Assembly (NCBI GenBank): GCA_022425845.1
Contig: JAKMEU010000336.1
Coordinates: forward strand, 1-7,345
DNA from: Luminiphilus sp.
Lineage (GTDB): Bacteria; Pseudomonadota; Gammaproteobacteria; Pseudomonadales; Halieaceae
Direction of reading: 5' to 3'
Length of the DNA: 7,345 bases
The translations under genes and the position numbers were made by a program. A model generated the notes under the pieces. It saw only the letters and a program-made list of their open reading frames with translations, was not told the DNA's origin and did not search any database. Shown here piece after piece: positions 5,996 to 7,345 of this stretch. Every line of letters starts with the position of its first letter. Position 1 is the stretch's first letter.

Positions 5996-7345
5996 TCAGG
6001 CGCGTATACGCTTGTTGTCAGGGTCATACAGCGGCTTGATGCTCGCTGTCGCTGGCACACGCTCACAGGCAACTTCAATTTCATAGCGGCCTTCCAGCAC
6101 AGTTTTATCATCGGCACCCGATTCGCTCTGAACGTAACCCAGCCCAACAGCGGAACCCAGCGTATGTCCGTAGGCACCCGATGTGACGTGTCCTACCAGC
6201 ACGCCGTCGCGCCAGACCGGTTCGTTGTGGTAAATCAGGGGGGCCGGATCGCCGAGTTGGAATTGCAGCAGGCGACGCGATACGCCCTCATCCCTCTGGT
6301 GTAGCAGCGCCTCACGACCCACGAAGCCTCCGGGCTTGTCAAATTTGATGACGAAATCGAGCCCGGCTTCAAGCGGTGAGTCTTCATCGGTGATGTCGTG
6401 ACTCCAGTGGCGATAGGCTTTCTCTATCCGCAGGGAGTTGAGAGCGTGGTAACCCGCGTGGACCAGCCCCAGTGCCTCACCGGCCTGAACAATTCGATCG
6501 TAGATGTCCTGCATAAACTCAGTGGGTATATAGAGCTCCCATCCCAATTCGCCGACAAAAGTGATGCGGGAGGCTCGTACATAACCCAGTCCCAGCTCGA
6601 TCTCCCTGCTGTGGGCGAAAGGAAAGGCGCTGTGATTTAAATCGGCAGGCGTCAGTGACTGCAGTAAATCCCGGGAGAGGGGGCCCATGAGTGACAGCAC
6701 GCCCATGGCCGAGGTCATATTGGTCAGGATGCAATGGGCGTCATCGGGTATGTGTTTTTTCAGCCAGTAGAAATCACGGACCTCGGTTTCGGCTGCCGTC
6801 ACAATCATGAATGCGTTTTCTTCGAGGCGCGTGACGGTCAGGTCCGCTTCGATGCCGCCGTGTGGGTTAAGCCACTGGGTGTAGACCACGCGATCGCGGT
6901 TGACGTCGATGTTGTTGGCGCAAACCCGGTTGAGTACGGCGACCGCGTCGCGACCCTCAAGCCTGAATTTGGCAAAGGAGGACTGATCAAACAGGGCGAC
7001 GCCTTCCCTCACAGCGCGGTGCTCTGCCGCTGAGTGCTCAAACCAGTTTTGACGGCCATAGCTGTATTCATAGCGCGCCTCAGTACCCGGTGGTGCGTAC
7101 CAGTTTGGGCGCTCCCAACCATAGGCCTCACCATGACAGGCCCCGGCGCGGACCAGCCGATCATGGATGGCGGACTTACGTACCCCTCTGGCGGTTTCAT
7201 ACTGACGGTAGGGGTAATGCGTGGCGTAAAGCAGTCCCAGGCTTTCGCTGACGCGCTCCCGCAGATACTGCCTGTTTTTCTGAAAGGGCATATTGCGACG
7301 CACATCGACCTCCCATAGATCGACAGGCGGTCGGCTGTCCCGTAT
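5996..7345 (-). CDS. Dimethylglycine/sarcosine dehydrogenase-type protein, C-terminal part with GcvT-like folate domain (5' end beyond right edge)
   Basis: The visible 449 residues are the C-terminal half of a flavoprotein of the dimethylglycine/sarcosine dehydrogenase family (about 800-860 residues when whole). These enzymes oxidise an N-methyl group and pass the carbon to tetrahydrofolate as 5,10-methylene-THF. The frame is open to base 7345 and begins in conserved sequence, RPPVDLWEVDVRR, that normally ends the FAD domain. The GTG at 7301-7303 is therefore an internal valine, not the start. Counting from the edge, the linker region has ESLGLLYATHYPYRQYETAR (34-53) and GWERPNWYAPPG (76-87). 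Then comes the GcvT-like aminomethyltransferase domain with LFDQSSFAKFRLEG (118-131), YTQWLNPHGGIEADLTVTR (155-173, Asp168 at the folate/catalytic position) and FVGELGWELYIP (263-274). The C-terminal barrel has GHVTSGAYGHTLGSAVGLGY. The FAD-binding part, including the covalent flavin site, is not visible. I cannot tell dimethylglycine from sarcosine as substrate. Confidence 0.92.
   Translation of the reverse strand: MRDSRPPVDLWEVDVRRNMPFQKNRQYLRERVSESLGLLYATHYPYRQYETARGVRKSAIHDRLVRAGACHGEAYGWERPNWYAPPGTEARYEYSYGRQNWFEHSAAEHRAVREGVALFDQSSFAKFRLEGRDAVAVLNRVCANNIDVNRDRVVYTQWLNPHGGIEADLTVTRLEENAFMIVTAAETEVRDFYWLKKHIPDDAHCILTNMTSAMGVLSLMGPLSRDLLQSLTPADLNHSAFPFAHSREIELGLGYVRASRITFVGELGWELYIPTEFMQDIYDRIVQAGEALGLVHAGYHALNSLRIEKAYRHWSHDITDEDSPLEAGLDFVIKFDKPGGFVGREALLHQRDEGVSRRLLQFQLGDPAPLIYHNEPVWRDGVLVGHVTSGAYGHTLGSAVGLGYVQSESGADDKTVLEGRYEIEVACERVPATASIKPLYDPDNKRIRA

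Overview
The window reads as bacterial chromosome from an aerobic, probably marine, Gram-negative proteobacterium. A gammaproteobacterium of the Halieaceae/NOR5 type is my best guess, but only an inference. The signs are a moderately high G+C content, dense gene packing, an exported M20 amidohydrolase, and genes for methylated-amine and one-carbon metabolism. I see no RNA gene, transposase, integrase, phage gene or CRISPR array.

Left and centre (1 to about 4161, all on the minus strand, read right to left): a 62-residue two-helix membrane protein; a periplasmic M20-family amidohydrolase; a ferritin-like diiron protein of the PF10118/COG3687 type (called 'metal-dependent hydrolase' but of unknown reaction); a multi-pass membrane protein whose GTG start lies across the diiron gene's stop codon; and a membrane-anchored protein cut by the left edge. 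The last four genes sit close enough together to be one transcription unit. The stop/start overlap ties the diiron protein and the membrane protein most tightly.

A 233-bp divergent intergenic region (4162-4394) separates this block from the right half. It holds a promoter-like element facing left, and a hairpin-forming inverted repeat plus other small repeats just upstream of the rightward gene.

Right (4395-7345): a complete trimethylamine/glycine-betaine methyltransferase-superfamily gene (MttB-like, COG5598, without an in-frame amber codon) on the plus strand. It converges on the 3' half of a dimethylglycine/sarcosine dehydrogenase-type gene on the minus strand, whose FAD-binding N-terminal half lies beyond the right edge. 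Together they suggest stepwise demethylation of a quaternary amine: the MttB-like protein would take the first methyl group, and the dehydrogenase with its folate-binding GcvT-like domain would move later ones to tetrahydrofolate. The corrinoid protein and the second methyltransferase that classical MttB/MtgB systems need are not in the window, so the substrate and the methyl acceptor stay open.
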